Source: Neurospora intermedia (taxonomy: Eukaryota > Ascomycota > Sordariomycetes > Sordariales > Sordariaceae). Taken from it: 64,000 bases of DNA. The notes beneath the pieces were generated by a model. The model was not told the DNA's origin, searched no databases, and was given only the letters and a program-made list of their open reading frames with translations. The position numbers were made by a program, and so were the translations under genes. Location: the NCBI GenBank assembly GCA_037102815.1, contig BTPP01000003.1, forward strand, positions 2,976,001 to 3,040,000, in the 5' to 3' direction. Position 1 is the stretch's first letter. Each line of letters starts with the position of its first letter. This document shows, one piece after another, positions 23,097 to 34,114 of this stretch.

Positions 23097-23888
23097 ATGT
23101 CCCTCAACCTAGAAAAGCAACTCACCTTTGTAAGCTTTGTTGCCTGAGTTTACCAAGCTCTACCTACATGCTCCAAGTCGGCCTGCTTGGGCAACCCTTG
23201 CTTGTTTCGTCCACTTCACCGCGCTCGACTTTCACAATCTGGAGCCTCTCGCTAACTTGTTCTTTCCCTGCTTGCAGTATGGTGCTTACCACTCTAATCA
23301 CGTTAATGTAGTCATCCACATGATATGTGTGCCTTTAATCCTCTTCTCGGCCTTTGAAATTGTATGAATTCTCGAACCACTTTCCCTCGTCCCTAGCGAC
23401 ATGTTCTTACACGCCTCATGCTTCCAAACTAGGCCTCCAATTATGGACCGTTCTTCACACTCCCCTCCTGGCTTCAGGTACCCTACCTAGAGCCAAACCT
23501 GGGCACCTTTGCGGCTCTGACATGGGGCGGACTATACGTTCTCCTCGAGCCGGTCGCCGGCACCGCATTGGCGCTCATCTGCCTCGGTGCTTGCGCCTTC
23601 ACCAACTATCTCCGCATTGCCGACCCAGTCTTGACCACCAAGGTTGCCATTGTCGTTCACATTGTGAGCTGGCTGGCGCAGTTCCTCGGTCACGGCAAAT
23701 TTGAGGGCCGTGCCCCTGCCCTCCTGGACAACCTTTTCCAGGCCATCTTCCTCGCTCCGCTGTTCGTCTGGCTTGAGCTCTTGTTCATGCTGGGCTACCG
23801 CCCGGAGCTCAAGACGCGCGTGGATAAGGCTGTGGCGGTTGAGATTGCCAAGTTCCGGGAGAGCAGGAACGCGAAGAAGGCGCAATAA
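23097..23888 (+). CDS. Mpo1-like 2-hydroxy fatty acid dioxygenase (DUF962 / YGL010w family)
   Basis: Three exons: 23097-23129, 23278-23361 and 23433-23888, giving 190 residues. The first exon codes only for MSLNLEKQLTF and joins in phase 0 to YGAYHSNHVNVVIHMICVP, which restores the family's N-terminal histidine motif (Y..H....N...H..C.P). The second signature, WLAQFLGHGKFEGRAPAL, contains the W..QF.GH..E..PA motif. In yeast, Mpo1 is an Fe2+-dependent dioxygenase of the endoplasmic reticulum that alpha-oxidises 2-hydroxy fatty acids during phytosphingosine breakdown. Three or four hydrophobic stretches are visible (around VHMICVPLILFSAF, GLYVLLEPVAGTALALI, VAIVVHIVSWL, IFLAPLFVWLELLFML), in keeping with a membrane protein. 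The C-terminus is basic (RESRNAKKAQ). Confidence 0.92.
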
Positions 23889-25106
23889 AGGAAATTCGGC
23901 ATCCTTTACCGTCCAGCTGCCAGATCAGGAGAGTACCCCGAGGTGAAGAGTTGGATTTATGTCAGGGGCGGGTTCAGGGGTAGAGAGGTCATGCAACGAT
24001 GTCAACGACAGGCATGAGTAGGTGTGACTCGACTCTGAGGTTAATGATATCGTGGACGACGTCTGAGCGGGCTTTGAACTGGCCCACGTCTTTATCACGG
24101 TCTTGTAGCGCAAGACTTGCTCGTTAAACATGTGGTTCAATGATTGAGATGTGGAATCGCTGCTGAGGTTGTTAGCGTTTGATCCCAAACGGGAGTTTTG
24201 ATAGTCTATAGACTTTTACTGTACATTACAGAATAATAATAAATGGCCAGAACGCTCACTGAACTCGACAAGCTAATATGGGCTGTCTAACCGATTGAGA
24301 TTCTAGAGATCCATAATACGTCGGATAAGGTCAATTAGAGCAGAAAGTTCCCCACGACGATGTTTCTCATGAGAAGCAGAAAATGGACGGAAGTCATGAA
24401 GAAGAAGTACTCATAGTAGACGGTTACTAGAGATGGTGGTCATTGATTTTCAATTAAGAGACCAATGCGGCTGCTTTGTATCGTTACTGCTTTGCCAGGC
24501 TGCGGTTCATGCAATGTGAGGACTGCTAAGTGCCTCCCGTCTACCCCAAAGAGCGTACAACCTAGATCGAATAAGGAAAATCATCGGGAGTACATTCCGT
24601 CACAAGCCACCTCGAAGAGCTGAGCGCGGAAGGCCACAATTAGGTTCCAAGGTTCTTCCACGACTGCAATGCTCCCATTAGAGGTGTACACGTAGTATAC
24701 AAGCCCCACCGAGAGTGAAGGGTTACCTTCATTGTCAGTTGGGCTTCAAACGCTGTTGCCGCCATCTCGGGCAGCCTGGTGAGAGATGACAAGAAGAGGA
24801 TGAGAACAACCCAAACGGTGACCCAAGCCCCACACTCCGTTGCCTGGTCAGTTGATAAGATAAAGCCCCCCGCCTCCACGAAATCGCTAACATGGCCGTC
24901 GCTCCACTGGTTCTTTTTCACTTCCCTTCGCACCACAACTACCCCACCACGTTTCCCTTCCAAAACAACATAACAGATACCGCAATCGCAAATCGCATTT
25001 CACATTTTCGCTTGCTTCCTCACCAGAACTTTTATATAATACCTCCTTGCTTCGCGCGACTACCCGCCAATCTCTACAGGCCACGGCAAGATCATCGTCA
25101 AACACT
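23889..25106. other. Intergenic region between the Mpo1-like and Apq12-like genes
   Basis: No gene is supported. It contains the 3' flank of the Mpo1-like gene and the promoter of the Apq12-like gene. The frames at 24640-24963 and 24887-25186 on the minus strand have no domain and overlap the likely 5' leader of the downstream gene. Confidence 0.6.
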
Positions 25107-25859
25107 ATGGATCCGTTCAACCTCCCCATCGAATGGGCTCTCCAGCTTCTTACTGGTAAGTTTTGCGCCAACCTGTCGCACTCCACGAACTTCCCCAGTC
25201 TTCACCAGCATGCCAGCCCAAAAGGATGCAAAAGAGCCCAAAGCGCCACGTTGCGATTCACACTTTGACGTGGACATCTTTGACTTTTACCTCATCATAA
25301 AACCCGTCACCTTCCTCCCTCTTTCTGTGATGTATCCCGTCCGCTAACCTACCATCCTCTTCTTCTCCTCATCATAGGTGTCCTCCCAGACCCCTACCTC
25401 TCCCTCGCCCGTCAGCACCTCCTCTCGCCCGACTCCGCCATCCAATCTCTCAAGCGGCACATAATGTCAACAATCGAAGCCTTCATCTCCACTCTCATCC
25501 CGATCATGCAGCCGCTTGTCGAGCGGCTAACGGCATACATCTACGCCTCCCCCGACGTGGTCATTCTCGCCGGCGTGCTGTTGCTGCTGGTCATGGTGCT
25601 GCAGGTTCTGAGCTGGATGCGACGGGTGCTCATTTTCTTCACCAGGCTTGCGTTCACGCTGGTGTTCTGGGCGGGCATGGCGGCGGTCGCGAGCTGGGTG
25701 TACAGGCGCGGAATGGAGCAGAGCGCGAGGGATGCGACGTTCTGGCTGGGCAGGGCGAGCGGGTATGGACTGGGCATTTGGAATTTCTTCATGACCGAGT
25801 GGCAGAGGTACGAGGCGCAGGATAAGGCAAGGGGTCATGCTAAGTATGATCGCGCTTAA
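25107..25859 (+). CDS. Apq12-like nuclear pore assembly/biogenesis membrane protein
   Basis: Two exons: 25107-25155 and 25378-25859, separated by a 222-bp intron with a CCGCTAACC branch point, giving 176 residues. The first exon encodes MDPFNLPIEWALQLLT and joins to GVLPDPYLSLARQHLLS in phase 1. Two adjacent transmembrane segments follow, VVILAGVLLLLVMVLQVLSWM and RLAFTLVFWAGMAAVASWVY, joined by the short basic loop RRVLIFFT, and then an amphipathic tail. This two-helix arrangement is what I recall for fungal Apq12-domain proteins, which act in the nuclear envelope and ER in lipid homeostasis and nuclear pore assembly with Brr6/Brl1. The family call rests on overall pattern rather than a catalytic motif, so it is moderate. 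The gene converges on gpn3. Confidence 0.65.
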
Positions 25860-26498
25860 CGAGGAGAAGCGGGAGATAGGTTGATGGATGGCAAGGAAGA
25901 GGCAAGGATGGATAAGGGCAGGGCGTCCAGGGTGAAGTCGAAAGGGCAGGCAGCGATGGAAGATTAAATGATGGTGGAGATATCTTGGATGATAACTTTG
26001 AGGAAGACGATCACGCTTGGAAAGGAGAGATGGAGAATCGATGCTTCGCGGAGGAGAGTACAGGGTGGATTTTTTTTTGGCTTTACGGACGAAATCACGA
26101 TGATACGACGACAAAAGTTGGAGGGTGGCTGGCTGTTGGAATACCGCATATCCCATGGCGTTACGGCGTTTCCTGTCAGGCAATGTTCGAGATCTGCGAC
26201 CTTGGAGGTGCGAAGGATCGAGGACATGAATGTTACAGGCGGTGACCTTGCGTTGGGAATACTGTTTTAGTGGCTTTGGTAGTCAAGTGGGAAAAGAACA
26301 TATAGATCATTATTGCTGTGCTTCCGTACCCCATCCCATTCTTTTTCGGTGAGCCAAACTTGTATCTTCTTCCCCGACGCCGTCGCTATGCAGAATCCCT
26401 ATACATTTTGCCCATATGGTAATGACGAATCCATTTGTAATTCAGTCAAAATCTGGAGACCCCTTCATTCCCAAGCTGCGAATCATTCCTCTTCCCAA
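25860..26498. other. Short intergenic region between convergent genes
   Basis: The 3' ends of the Apq12-like gene and gpn3 face each other here. I see no gene, repeat or structured RNA; it probably holds two 3' UTRs. Confidence 0.65.
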
Positions 26499-27472
26499 CT
26501 ATTCCTCAGCCTCGTCAAACTCTTCGTCCTTCAGCTCCCGTGGTTCTTGTGCTTCGTGGTATTGTATGCAGTCATCAATGTAGCTCAGAATTGCCCCAAC
26601 ACTGTCCTCGTCGGTGGAATCCAGCTTGAGGTAGCTGACCATGCTGAAGGTTTCAAGCAGTTGCGCGACAGCCGTGTTGAGGCGCTTGAACGTCGCGCCA
26701 GACAGCATGGCATTCTTATCCTGGGGATCGGCGTACTGGTCATCCGAGGTGTCCTCGCCCGCCTTCCTCCTGGCAAGGTCCGCTGGATCGTCAAGCAACA
26801 ACGAGGTATCCGGAGTTATAAACTTCTTGAGGTCCTTCTTCCTTACTTGGTTCTTGACCAGATCCATCTTGCTGAGAATGTTGATATGTGGGACTTCCAG
26901 CATGATCATGGCGCTCATGGCGCTCAGGGAACCTGCAAAGTATTTGGCACGATCGACGACAAAGGTAGCTTCCAGCAAATATGCGGCGCACAATCGAATG
27001 TCCAGGGCGCCGGGTGTTGTGAGGAACTTGACAAGGGTAGGAAGGATTGGGATATGCGTGTAAAGCTCGATCTGACCCGGCATATCAAAGATAATGAGGT
27101 ACTCCTCGGTCAGCGAGTCCAGCGCCTCGGTCAGGAAGTCGAGGTTCTCCATGAGGAACTCGAAGCAGTAGATCAGGCCGCCGTTGGGGCCGAGCTTCAT
27201 CTCGTCCATCACATCTTCTAGAGATATCAGGTCCTTGATGTCGAGATCGGGCGTGTGTTCGAATGATTCGGCGGCGGGGTCGAGGTTCACGTAGAAAGCA
27301 GAGCGCCGGTTAAGTTGAAGATGTGTGATGAGCGATGCGCAAAAGGTGGACTGGCACACCGAGCCGTTAGAGAACCAGCGGAAAGCGCAGACGGGGAATT
27401 GCCGTTCACTAGAGCCTAGCCTACCTTTCCCGCCCCCGCGGGGCCCATCACCATCACGCCGTACTTGCTCAT
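26499..27472 (-). CDS. gpn3: GPN-loop GTPase 3 (RNA polymerase II assembly factor)
   Basis: Two exons on the minus strand: 27472-27425 and 27350-26499, with a 74-bp intron, giving 299 residues. The 48-nt first exon encodes MSKYGVMVMGPAGAGK and the second begins STFCASLI, so splicing assembles the P-loop GPAGAGKST; the unspliced frame lacks it. Other GTPase features seen: VNLDPAAE, the GPN tripeptide in GPNGGLIYC, DMPGQIELYTH (G3) and NILSKMDL (G4). Gpn3 acts with Gpn1 in cytoplasmic assembly and nuclear import of RNA polymerase II. DIKDLISLEDVMDEM and the SAMIMLEVPH block fit Gpn3 better than Gpn2. The C-terminus is acidic (KDEEFDEAEE). It is transcribed divergently from the SAM synthetase gene. 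Confidence 0.95.
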
Positions 27473-29293
27473 GGCTGCGATGATGCTCCGACAACTAGGA
27501 TGTGCGTATATAGATGGTGGGGAGAAGTTGCTTGTCAACTCTGAGCTGCAGCCCAACTGGACGGATGCGCGACGGTGATACGGCGGGGTGATCTGGCGAA
27601 AGGATTGGATACCTGAATCTTGGTGTGTGGACGAAGCTTTGTGGGATTGTCGTTGATGTCTATTCGGGCTCGGAACGGAATGCTGTGTGCTGTGCAGGTG
27701 TGACAAGGAAAATCCCGTCAATGCGAAATGATGCGACTGGTGACGAAAAGGTTGCCTCGATACCCGGACTCGATCGCCAAACTTTCTACTTCTGATAAGT
27801 ACGGATACTGATAGCGTTGCCGCTGCTGCAGGCACGATTGCCACGAGACATGCCTGCCGGTGTAAGCGCGCCTTGATAATTTTTTTGCGGCATCTATACT
27901 AGTAGGTACCTAGGTGCCCCACTGGGGTCACATCATGTCAACGAATGGCGTCAAATGCGGTGTGCTTCCATGAGAGCGATGCGCGGGCAGAGCTGGCAGG
28001 GCAAACAAAGGTACCTACCAAAAGGCACCACCACCCTTCCACCCTTCCACTTGTTGGACGACCCAAGGGCTGCGATTGCGCAATTTCTCCTTCTCTCAAA
28101 AAGCGGGTCCAGTGTCACATCCAGACTTTTGACATGTTATGTATGTACACTACACCATACCCGGCCGGGGCACGCTACAAAATATGTGGTGTCGGCCGAA
28201 CCGTCGGCCGCTGGGCGGTTGCGTGCCGCTGCAGATGTTGAAGAACTTCAGATGAGATCGAGTTCGTTCCTGCACTCCAACAGAAAGAACGATCTCGAGG
28301 TTATCTCTATCCAGACGGCTGGATCATGTTCACGATATCGGACGTCTACCTATAGAGGGTACTTGGGTTCACCACTCAGCCTGATATGCCAGAGTCTAAG
28401 TGGAAGATCAATGATCCATTCGTCCTGCCCGCTCTCCTGCTGCCACTTGATCATGGCCAGACGTAGACGCTAGACGCCTACACGTGAAAGCGTAGAATGG
28501 AGATGGTCCGTTCTTCTTGCCGTGATCCCCGCGCATAATTCGCCATCGTAGGGGAGCCCCGCCCAGCTCGTGCATGTTTCTTCCTTAGTAGCCCTGGCAG
28601 AATTTGTTATTTTGTACACCAATTCGGAATTGAAAGTTTCTCGTTACCCCGCCATCCCGTCTCTGGCGCCCGAAACCCGGCCTCCTTTCCATCAGGGTCC
28701 GCGACTGGATGCAAAATTCCTCAAATACTCCCACACCCACCTCCCCCGTTTTCTTTCACATAAACTCCGCTCCTCTCTAGCCCTCAATCTCTTTCCTCCT
28801 CTTCTTAACTTCATTCCCTCTTGTAGGTTCTGCTTCCTCTGTCTTTTGCTTCGTCGCAACCAGAAGGTGAGTCACTTCCAGTCAAGACGAACCCCAACAA
28901 TCCCAACCCCAAGAGCCTTCCCCCCACGTGTCGAACTCGTGTCCTCCAAAAAGAAAAAGTTTTGAGGCGTCATTCTGCATCCTGGACAAGGCAATCGCAG
29001 CTCCATTGTGCAGGCTCCTTGGTCCAAACATCATCTGGCTTCGACGAGCAAAGTGTCTTGCGATTGGAGTCTTCACCACCTCTTTTCTCTCTCTTTGCCA
29101 TCCCGAACTTCCTATACCGTACATCGCCTTGCGCCCGGGTGATTAGTTGGTCAACCGTGTTCTCTTGCACTTCCAAGCTTCACATCCACCCAATTGTCTC
29201 TTCAACCCCTTTCTCTTCGAGTCATACTCGTTCAGCGCTTGGCCTTTTGTGCGCGCACATTGCTAACTCCTCCCAGAAACCACATCAGACACA
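27473..29293. other. Divergent intergenic region and leader of the SAM synthetase gene
   Basis: It holds the promoters of gpn3 and SAM synthetase. A TACCTAGGT element with neighbouring GTACCTACC lies at 27907-28015. The right half (about 28700-29290) is pyrimidine-rich, like leaders of strongly expressed fungal genes, and contains a likely 5' UTR intron annotated separately. No other coding gene is supported. Confidence 0.6.
28867..29276 (+). promoter_or_regulatory. Probable 5' UTR intron of SAM synthetase, with a TGAGTCA site at its donor
   Basis: CAGAAG|GTGAGTCA at 28867 is a strong donor, and TGCTAACTCCTCCCAG ending at 29276 is a near-ideal branch point and acceptor only 17 bases before the ATG. 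Removal would leave a compact leader ending AAACCACATCAGACACA-ATG. The donor overlaps TGAGTCA (28868-28874), the consensus of the amino-acid starvation activator CPC1/Gcn4, although it would be downstream of the transcription start. The intron is inferred from splice signals only. Confidence 0.5.
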
Positions 29294-30612
29294 ATGGCCA
29301 CCAACGGTGTTAACGGTGCGAAGCACTACAACGAGGGAACCTTCCTCTTCACCGTAAGTCTGCGCCGACACTCTGCATATGCCCATGGCCGAACCACTCG
29401 CTGATCCGACCTGTACAGTCCGAGTCCGTCGGTGAGGGTCACCCCGACAAGATCGCCGATCAGGTTTCCGATGCCATTCTCGATGCCTGCTTGGCCGAGG
29501 ACCCTCTCTCCAAGGTCGCTTGCGAGACCGCCACCAAGACTGGTATGATCATGGTCTTCGGTGAGATCACCACCAAGGCCAAGCTCGACTACCAGAAGGT
29601 TGTCCGCAACGCCATCAAGGACATCGGCTACGATGACTCCTCCAAGGGCTTCGACTACAAGACCTGCAACCTCCTCGTTGCCATTGAGGAGCAGTCCCCC
29701 GATATCGCTCAGGGTCTTCACCTTGACGACCGTCTCGAGAACCTCGGTGCCGGTGATCAGGGTATCATGTTCGGCTATGCCACCGACGAGACCCCCGAGC
29801 TCTTCCCCTTGACTCTCCTCTTCGCCCACAAGCTCAACGCCGCCATGTCCGCTGCCCGCCGTGACGGTTCCCTCCCCTGGCTCCGCCCCGACACCAAGAC
29901 TCAGGTCACTATTGAGTACAAGCACGACAACGGTGCCGTCGTTCCCCTCCGCGTCGACACCGTCGTCGTCTCCGCTCAGCACGCTCCCGAGATCACCACT
30001 GAGGAGCTCCGCAAGGAGATCCTTGAGAAGATCATCAAGACCACCATCCCCGCCAAGTACCTTGATGAGAAGACCGTCTACCACGTAAGTCCAAAACCTG
30101 TCAATTTAACCTACCTTGGCGGTATCACTGACACGTTATTTCTACTACAGATCCAGCCTTCCGGTCTCTTCGTCATCGGTGGTCCCCAGGGTGATGCCGG
30201 TCTTACTGGCCGTAAGATCATCGTCGACACCTATGGTGGCTGGGGTGCCCACGGTGGTGGTGCCTTCTCCGGCAAGGACTTCTCCAAGGTCGATCGTTCC
30301 GCTGCCTACGTCGGCCGCTGGATCGCCAAGTCTCTCGTTGCCGCTGGCCTTGCCCGCCGTGCCCTTGTTCAGCTCTCCTACGCTATCGGTGTCGCTGAGC
30401 CCCTCTCCATCTACGTCGATACCTACGGCACCTCTGACAAGACCTCTGAGGAGCTCGTCCAGATCATCCGCAACAACTTTGATCTCCGCCCCGGTGTCAT
30501 TGTCAAGGAGCTCGATCTTGCCAAGCCCATCTACCTCCAGACCGCCAAGAACGGCCACTTTGGTACCAACCAGTCCTTCAGCTGGGAGAAGCCCAAGGCT
30601 CTCAAGTTCTAA
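29294..30612 (+). CDS. eth-1: S-adenosylmethionine synthetase (methionine adenosyltransferase)
   Basis: Three exons: 29294-29353, 29419-30084 and 30151-30612 (introns 65 and 66 bp, GTAAGT donors), giving 395 residues, usual for fungal enzymes. It makes SAM from methionine and ATP in the cytosol. Visible motifs are [13 protein letters not shown] across the first junction, [12 protein letters not shown], the phosphate-binding loop GGGAFSGKD, and [13 protein letters not shown] with [11 protein letters not shown]. The third base of codons is very strongly C-biased, more than in neighbouring genes, which fits high expression. The second junction joins KTVYH to [11 protein letters not shown]. The symbol follows the Neurospora crassa gene eth-1. 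It supplies the cofactor used by the aminomutase and methyltransferases in this window, but that is a general role rather than evidence of clustering. Confidence 0.98.
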
Positions 30613-33600
30613 ACTGGGACAAATATTCTCGCAGGTGGCTCGGTTGCCCCTGCTGATATAGTCTCGTGTGAATTTGTTGGCTATCTTTTTTAGATTCTTT
30701 TTATTTTGGCATTTACAATGGGCGTACGGTTGGGTTTAGACATATCCAACGTGTTTTATGTGGTCTTGTTTGCCTCGGGAGTTTATGAATACAAACACCT
30801 TTCATAAAGAGGGGGTCAGACCGGTGGGTGGTAGGTGTCTTTCAACAAAGACTTGCATGAGCCAGGAAGGCCCAATTCATGACGTTTTGCGATACCCGAA
30901 GGGTGACGAACATTTGAGGAATACAGCATCGGCGTTCAGGGGAAAACAAAAGAACTTCAACATCTTTTCGTTTCCTATCCTATATCCTTAGACGCCGGTA
31001 ATTGGCCATTGGCTCGGCAGTGGAGGAGACAGAGAGGTCTCTGTAGGACAGGCAAAGAAAAAGAAAATGTATGGAGCTCTATGGGGTTTGATCATGGAGG
31101 AGGATGGTGCCTTACAATTTTGAGGCATCTAGCGTCTGAAGCGTTACTAGGCGTTAATGAATGAAGACCCATTTGAGGACAAACAATACTTCACTGCATT
31201 CAGTTTATCTCGTTACTTGAGCCTCGCCTTGCTATTGACTTCTAGCGTCGTCTAACAACTTGTCACCTACGAATCTTTGGGACACAAAGAGAACAATGGC
31301 GTCGACAACAAAAGATTGTGCCACGGGCTCGTTAGTATTGTCTTGCCTTCAGTGGGTGGTTTGGGTTTGACTCGCGGGTCTTGTGGCAACCTTGTTAGCA
31401 TTGAATTAATTTACCATTGTTGAGTCTCGAGCAATGATATACCTCGCTGAGTATCCGTACTGAGTCCATGGCACTGCTCGCAGTGGCCGGGGGCACAATG
31501 GAAATAAGTTGAAATTCTGGAAATAGGCATGAACACTTCCTTTGGTCGATCTTTTTTTTAGCGGGTAAGCAGGGCCGAAACGATCTTCCTGTTGTCCTTC
31601 TTTGGGAGTTTGGTCAGTCAGCTCAATCGTGACCGGAGTAAGCCAAAGGGCGTGAACCTCTGATCCATGGCTTCAACGGATCCATCCCGTGCTGCTGTTA
31701 TGCATCGCCCGCAAGCGCACAAGACAGGACAAAAGAGCGTTGTCTTTTTCGTGGCATTGCGAGCGATCATCATCTGGAGGGTTTGGGCAGGGCATGCATG
31801 CTTTGCCATGTAATCGGGGACCACCGCTTTGATCCATGCCGGGTCCAGTGCTTGTTCAAGTTCGGAGACTTTTTTCCCCTGGGGCCTGGAGGCGGCCTAA
31901 AAGGGCGAACGTCCCTTTCTCTACAGTACTGATTGTCGGCTATGATTTGCATCTTTACCATGTCTGTTCGCCCTGGATTTTTGTCTTTTCGTACCTAGTC
32001 ACGAAGCGTGTCTCGGGTGTCTTCAACAGCAGCCCCTTTGCGTGCTTGCATACAGGACGCTAACGGAAGCCCGACCCTTCGGGGCCTAGGCGCAGTCAGA
32101 CGGCAGAACGGGATCGTGCCGAAGCGTTGTCTTGCAAGAGATACTTAGGTAGCGAATTGGGTGCCGAGTCGTTGGTGATGGTGTTGTCGAGGGTGTCGTC
32201 GAGGGTGTTCATCTGTGAACTCCTTGTACATATGGTCTGACTCCACTTCAATCAACTTGACCTACGTACAAGCACGGGTCAGCGCCCACGGCATTCCGAT
32301 GGCATGGATGATGTTATCGTTTGACTTGCATACGAAGAGAGAGGATCGCCGGCTGGTATCGATGTGGAAGTACTGCTTGATGTTGTGCAACTCGACATCG
32401 CGGTCAAGGGGACGGACCCGGTGGACGAAAGATGTGGCGATGATCGATCGAGAAAGAGGAATTTGGGCCTGGCTTCATAGCAGTGCCCCTGGCTTGAGCC
32501 AGCAAGTGATTTCCTTCTAGGTCTTTACTGACTGCAGCTCAACTGGCAATTGTATCAAGTTATTGGTCATAGTGCCTAGGGCAGTGGTTCTGGACGACTC
32601 GCTGGCTCTTCTTTGCCCTCCTTTTCCCTCCTCCTTCCTGGGTATCCAACTATCCCATCGATGGTGACGATTGGGTGACGGGTGGTGGTGCACCAATATG
32701 GCCGAATCCCACGGTTGCTTTCTTCTGGTTGGTCGGTTCATACCGATGAGTGCTAAGGTGTGAAATTCTTCCCCGAGTGCCCCCCCTCCCCTCTATAAAT
32801 TATTAGCCCCACGGAGGATGTCACGGCGCCCACGGTCAATGTGCTGGGCATTCAGGTACTCGATGAATCCGACTGGATTGACTTTGTGGCCGGGGTTGTT
32901 GGAGGGGGGCCGCCCACGTTTTCTTCAGACCCCCCCGGTCTCTCCGTCGAATAAATCCCTGTACTAGCCCCTATCCTTGCCATTTCGAGAGTGTTGAAAG
33001 TCAAAGAGTGGTTCTCGCCGGCAATGCAATCTCCCATGAGAGAGAGCCCAAAGGAAGTGCGGTCCAGAAGGGAGAAGAGAGGCTAACCATTTTGTGCTGG
33101 CTAGGGGAGGTGCCGTGTCGAGTTTCTTCCATGTGGATGTGAAGAGAGGACTTTGCAAAGTCCAATTTCTTCCTATCGATTTGCTCAAGCTGCAAACGTT
33201 CAGTTGTTGCCTTTTTTTTTATTTGTCGAGCGCGAAAAGACCTATCCGAACTGGTGGCACTTGCAAAGTCCGGGCATCCGCTCCGTTGTTGTCCTTCTCC
33301 TTGATCCAATTTACTACCTTCCTACGCGCGACCCTTTCTCGATCAACGATCTCACTCACGCAGTCGTCGCAGGATGGCTCACTTTTGACGGACGCCCAAT
33401 GTCGACTTCGAACACCGAATCACAGATTGATCCATTCCCTCAGTCATCGTGGAGTGCCTTGCCGGTTGGCGTTGATATCGATTGCCTGTTTGGGTAAACT
33501 AAAGAAGATAATCAACTGAAGAGCTGGAGTTTCCCTTTGTCTTGTACGCCTTAAGACGTACCTACCTACTACCTAGGTAGGTACCTTTACAGATCTCTTC

Positions 33601-34114
33601 GACGCACTCGGCGACGCCTCTCCGCTTCCCCCCTGCCCTTTACCGCGTGGGCAAACACAAACAAATCACCAAATCGACCAAAGAAAAGGGAAGAACGGGT
33701 CTGTTTTTCGCCAAACAAACAGACATACCCATACTTACCTCTAGTGCGCCTGCGTTGCGTTGCGCCTGCACCGCACCCGGCTTTCCCGCACGACACACGC
33801 GAGCAGCCACAACACACGGAAAGCTCCGGAGAGACCAAAAAGTGACAAAAACGAAAAGAAGCGTTTGAGAGGTGATAAAGTCAACAAACAGCCGGGGGAA
33901 ACAATCAAGTGCTTGAGAGATTCCAGAGTGACGTGGGCGTGCCCCGTGCATGCGCCGTTCTTGTGGAGGTGGATCTTGACATTTTCGACGGCCCAGAACC
34001 TAGTGGAGGTGCTGCCGTTGAACCCAGGCTATTAGGTGTTGCTTGCAGTAGCAGCGCCCTAAACGCACAGCACCTGCAGCATCGAATCTCCGACGGGCCA
34101 GCTAGCTGTACGCC
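30613..34114. other. Long intergenic region downstream of SAM synthetase
   Basis: No convincing gene in 3.5 kb; frames at 31618-31961, 32215-32520 and 33001-33519 overlap on opposite strands and lack motifs. A TATA-like sequence (CTATAAATTA) lies near 32793, without an obvious gene behind it. The TACCTAGGTA palindrome at 33570-33579 sits inside a run of CCTACC/GGTAGG units. The last 500 bases are probably promoter and leader of the next gene. Confidence 0.55.
33561..33586. repeat. CTACCTAGGTAG palindrome within CCTACC/GGTAGG units
   Basis: A 12-bp perfect palindrome (33569-33580) flanked on the left by CCTACCTA and on the right by GGTACC. It is the most extended copy of the motif scattered through the spacers. 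Confidence 0.65.

Noticed and set aside
26313-27221. 302-codon plus-strand frame over gpn3
   Set aside because: It lies opposite a clearly conserved GTPase exon and has no motif of its own.
29326-30084. 252-codon open frame antisense to SAM synthetase
   Set aside because: It is the mirror of a strongly C-biased gene, which leaves few stops on the other strand; its translation is low-complexity Gly/Val/Leu-rich text with no domain.
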